Below, piece after piece: positions 61,020-64,000 of a stretch of DNA of 64,000 nt; positions within the stretch are counted from its first letter, which is position 1; each line of letters opens with the position of its first letter. The stretch comes from Emydura subglobosa. Taxonomy: Eukaryota; Chordata; Testudines; Chelidae. The stretch spans positions 6,623,105 to 6,687,104 of the forward strand of contig ML679974.1 in assembly GCA_007922225.1 (NCBI GenBank). Direction: 5' to 3'. The position numbers were made by a program, and so were the translations under genes. A model generated the notes under the pieces. That model made no database searches. It was not told where the DNA came from and worked only from the letters and a program-made list of their open reading frames with translations.

Positions 61020-62560
61020 GAAGCTGTAAATAAAAGGTTTTTGAAGCTAAAATAAGCCCAAATACATTTATAATTATCAGATGACTGCCTTTCTACAGAC
61101 TTCCTATCAGAGGATCTCAAAGCATTCATGGCCAGATTTTAAGTGCCCATCACCCAAAACTGAGGCAGGTCTTCAGAAGAGCTCAACACCCAGAAATGCC
61201 CATTGTGATATTTAGGGCCAATTTGTCAGGAGTTAAGCTCCAAACGTACAAAGCTCTTGAAAATCTAGCTGCTTATTTTGGTGCCTAAATGGGTGGTGAG
61301 CTCTTTTAGAATTCACCCTGCTAGGTGGGATGTTAATGGCCCAGGAACTGATTCTCCATTGCTTTGCATCCTATGAGTCAAATATACCTGTGCAAAGAGA
61401 GTACAACATATTAGTGGGTCAGAGTGGCAGCAGTTTATACCTACTTTGCAATGCAGTGGGAATCTGATTCCAGGACTGTAGACAGAAAATATATATATTA
61501 AAAAGACTTTGAGAGCCTAAGGGCTGGGTCCTTCCTTAAGTGACTAGTCCCACTGGCTTCACTGAAGTTGAGGATGTTTTGAACCTCAGAGGAATGGATC
61601 ATTTTATGAATGAATCCCTCCGATCCCCACATTCTAACAGGAATGGTAATGGTTAATTTTTCACTGCAGTGGAGTTTATCTCTGCTCAGAGGAAAAACAA
61701 AAAGCCTCAGAGTGGTAGGTTTGCTTCCCATAAAAAAATAAATAGTATTATCAGTTTGGAAGAAATTTAGAGAAAAGATTCTGCAGCTAAATAAGCACAG
61801 TGCTGGCTTTATTTTCCTCTTCAATCCAGCAAGTGAAATATTGCATGTTGTATAATTCTGCTGGTAGCTGAACTTCCTCTGTATTCTGCTATTGCTACTA
61901 CATTTATAAAGAAGCACCATTTGTCTGTGCTTTGGGAAAAAAAGACAAGTGGGAATTAGGATGTTTACACTAACTTTGTTTTTTATTTGGGAGCTAAGCT
62001 GCTGCTATATTTATTTGTGCTTTGTGAATGTTTCACCAACTACACTAAATGTTCATTTCACAGTAACATTTTTGTCAATGTGTTTGCTTTATATCCAAGT
62101 AGCTTTGCAAACATTTTGCTCATAAAACTCCAGCCTGGAAGACAGAAAGACAGCCTTAATATTGCACCCCATGTGTTAGTTCATCACCAAAGACCCAATC
62201 TATGGTGTTTGGCCAAGGTTTTCAGAAATGACTAGTGTTTTTCAGTGCCCAACCTCAGACCTCTTATTTAGTGGCCTCATGTTCAGAAAGTTTAAAGCAC
62301 CCACCGTTTGAACATCTTGGCCCATAATGCTAATGTTTAACTAAACATGCTGCATCTGTTACTCAGCTCACCGTGTCAGCAGTCTTCTTATAACTTGCAG
62401 TGGTTTAAAGGGAATATATAAATAGAAATCAAGGAGTGTTTGCAATGTGAAATAAGTGCAGGACTTGCTGCTCCCATCCTGCCACCCCATCTGTACCTTA
62501 ACTAGAATATCTTCTCTTTCAATCCATTTAGGGCTGTTTAGAAACAAAGGAATGGGAGTA
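61020..62560. other. Unassigned intergenic stretch
   Basis: It contains two weak phrases of sauropsid palindromic repeats (61130-61300 and 62190-62330, with CAGATTTTAAGTGCCC and GTTTTTCAGTGCCCAACC). Otherwise I see nothing I can identify. Confidence 0.4.
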
Positions 62561-62904
62561 GTCTATGGGAGCTGTCTGTGGAACAAACTTCCTGAGGAGA
62601 TCAGAAAATACAGAGTCTGACCATCGTTAGAAAATAGTGCAAAACTTTCCTCTTCAAAAAGATCTTCCTGCCATAAGAATGACTCAGAACACTGACATCC
62701 TTCTACCCAATAAACCCCAACCAACAAAAAAGGAATTTAAAATCTAAAAAACAAAAAGCAAAATCCCAACCCAAAGCAGATTTTACCTCCCCCAAAAAGT
62801 GACAGAGGGTCCATGAAGCGCAGCAAGGGCCTCACTATTGTTATTGATTTTATGTAGGAGGTTCTTTGATACCATGGGGATGGGTGGATGTACAAGTTCC
62901 TAAA

Positions 62905-63870
62905 ACAAAGACAATTGCCATACCAGGTCAGGTAAGTGGTCCAGCTAACCTAGTGTGCTGTCTTTGACAATGTCCAGTACCAGATGCTTCAGAAGAAGGT
63001 GCAAGATTCCTTGAAATGGACAATTATGAAATAACCTGCCAATACAGGAAAATTCTTTCCAACCTCAGGCAGTTAATGGTTGTATGTGGCTCTATGCATA
63101 ATTTTATTTTTCTCCTATATGACTGTTGATATTGCCGTTATTCATATAAATGCCCAGTGCTGTTTTGAATCCTGCTAAGTACTGGACTCAATGATATCAT
63201 CACGCAGCAGTGCTTTCCCTATACATTAATTTTGTGCTGTTTTCTCAGTGCCAGTTGCATTGGATGCTCCTTTGTTTTAGCATCTTGAGAGGAGAGGATA
63301 AGAAGTATATCCTGGTATATCTTTTCCCTGTGTTCTCCAGCATTATTGTATACCTCAATTATCTCCCCTCTCACTCATCTCCACTCTCACCTTAACAGCC
63401 CTAGTCTTTTCACTCTCTTCATACAGAAGTCTCTCCATGCTGCTAATCATTTTGGTTGCCCATTTTTGGACCTCTTCTATTTTTGTTAGGACTTCTAGAG
63501 TGCATACCAAATGATTTCTAAAATAGCATTGCAATCTCAAGGTTGTTTTCTATTTTTGTCTGTACACATGCTAAGATTTTGTTTACTATGCATTGAGAAG
63601 ATGATTTCATTAAGCCGCTTACAGTGCCACCCCAGTCTTTTTCCTGAGAGGTTCCAGTTAATTCAGAACCCAGCAATGTTTGAGTAGTTTAAACTATTCT
63701 TCCCAATGTACATTACTTGGCATTTCTCAAGACAGAATTTAATCTACTATTGAGCTGCCCAGTGGTCTCAGTTTGTTGGGTCATTCTCAATTCCTTTGCA
63801 ATTTCATCTAGCTTCATATACCTAAATAATTTTGTGCAATCTGCAAATTATGGCTCGGATTTCCATGGTT
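62905..63870 (-). mobile_element. CR1-family LINE fragment, antisense (3' part of ORF2 and 3' UTR)
   Basis: On the minus strand around 63400-63480 it encodes VQKWATKMISSMERLLYEE, matching the VQRRTTKMI...YEERL region of the CR1 reverse-transcriptase C-terminus. At about 63838-63850 the plus strand CAATCTGCAAATT is the antisense of the FADD catalytic region. At 62908-62990 lies the same 3' UTR phrase as at 27723-27801. It is considerably more diverged than the 12.7-kb copy and truncated at the 5' side. Confidence 0.75.
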
Positions 63871-64000
63871 TTAAGATGGTTGATAAAATCATACTTCTTT
63901 ACTTAACCAACCATTTTGTTGCTTTACAGACCTTGTTTTAGTTGTCAAACACAGAATAGGCTTCTTAGGTATTCTCTGCTGTGGCAGCCATGCAGTAGGT

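Overview
This window is vertebrate nuclear DNA carrying the 3' end of GRIN2A, which encodes the NMDA-type glutamate receptor subunit GluN2A, on the + strand. The repeat content points to a sauropsid, most likely a turtle, possibly a crocodilian. The evidence is a nearly full-length CR1 LINE with an esterase-type ORF1, antisense CR1 tails, hAT-like and other palindromic miniature DNA transposons, and short repeats of a kind familiar from turtle genomes. The species assignment is inference. The gene identity is read directly from the protein.

Layout. Positions 1-9753 are the end of a GRIN2A intron. Three coding exons follow: 9754-9941 (second part of the ligand-binding domain), 34583-34821 (end of the ligand-binding domain, the M4 helix and the start of the tail) and 40203-41993 (almost the whole cytoplasmic tail, ending in the PDZ ligand ESDV). 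The splice phases join exactly: a split Gly codon between the first two exons, and a clean codon boundary between the last two. The introns between them are about 24.6 kb and 5.4 kb. From 41994 an AT-rich, gene-free stretch runs to about 53.1 kb. It is best read as the very long GRIN2A 3' UTR, with a canonical AATAAA at 53119-53124. From there to 64000 I see no host gene, only repeats and unassigned sequence.

Mobile elements. The 24.6 kb intron holds a sense-oriented CR1 at about 12.69-16.67 kb. Its ORF1 (coiled coil plus SGNH esterase) is broken by one stop. Its ORF2 (endonuclease plus reverse transcriptase) is broken by several stops and frameshifts. Other elements include a 181-bp hAT-type element with a perfect 8-bp target duplication (1298-1494), several inverted-repeat miniature elements, a DIRS-like relic (57.5-59.1 kb), an antisense CR1 fragment (62.9-63.9 kb), and a strongly C/T-biased 0.8-kb block (60.2-61.0 kb).

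Most interesting signals. (1) Two related repeat families, at 21.83-22.02 kb and 23.76-24.01 kb with relics near 8.4 and 59.9 kb, carry the ordered core of a hammerhead ribozyme: CTGANGA, a stem, GAAA, then a tiny third stem. This is the arrangement known from Penelope-like retroelements. (2) Three elements (20.3-21.5, 27.4-27.7 and 53.6-54.5 kb) share AT-rich inverted ends. Two of them enclose tRNA-like modules in mixed orientation between conserved inner borders. (3) A short palindromic repeat with a centre resembling CCATTGACTTCAATGG recurs about ten times, several copies lying inside the GRIN2A 3' UTR.
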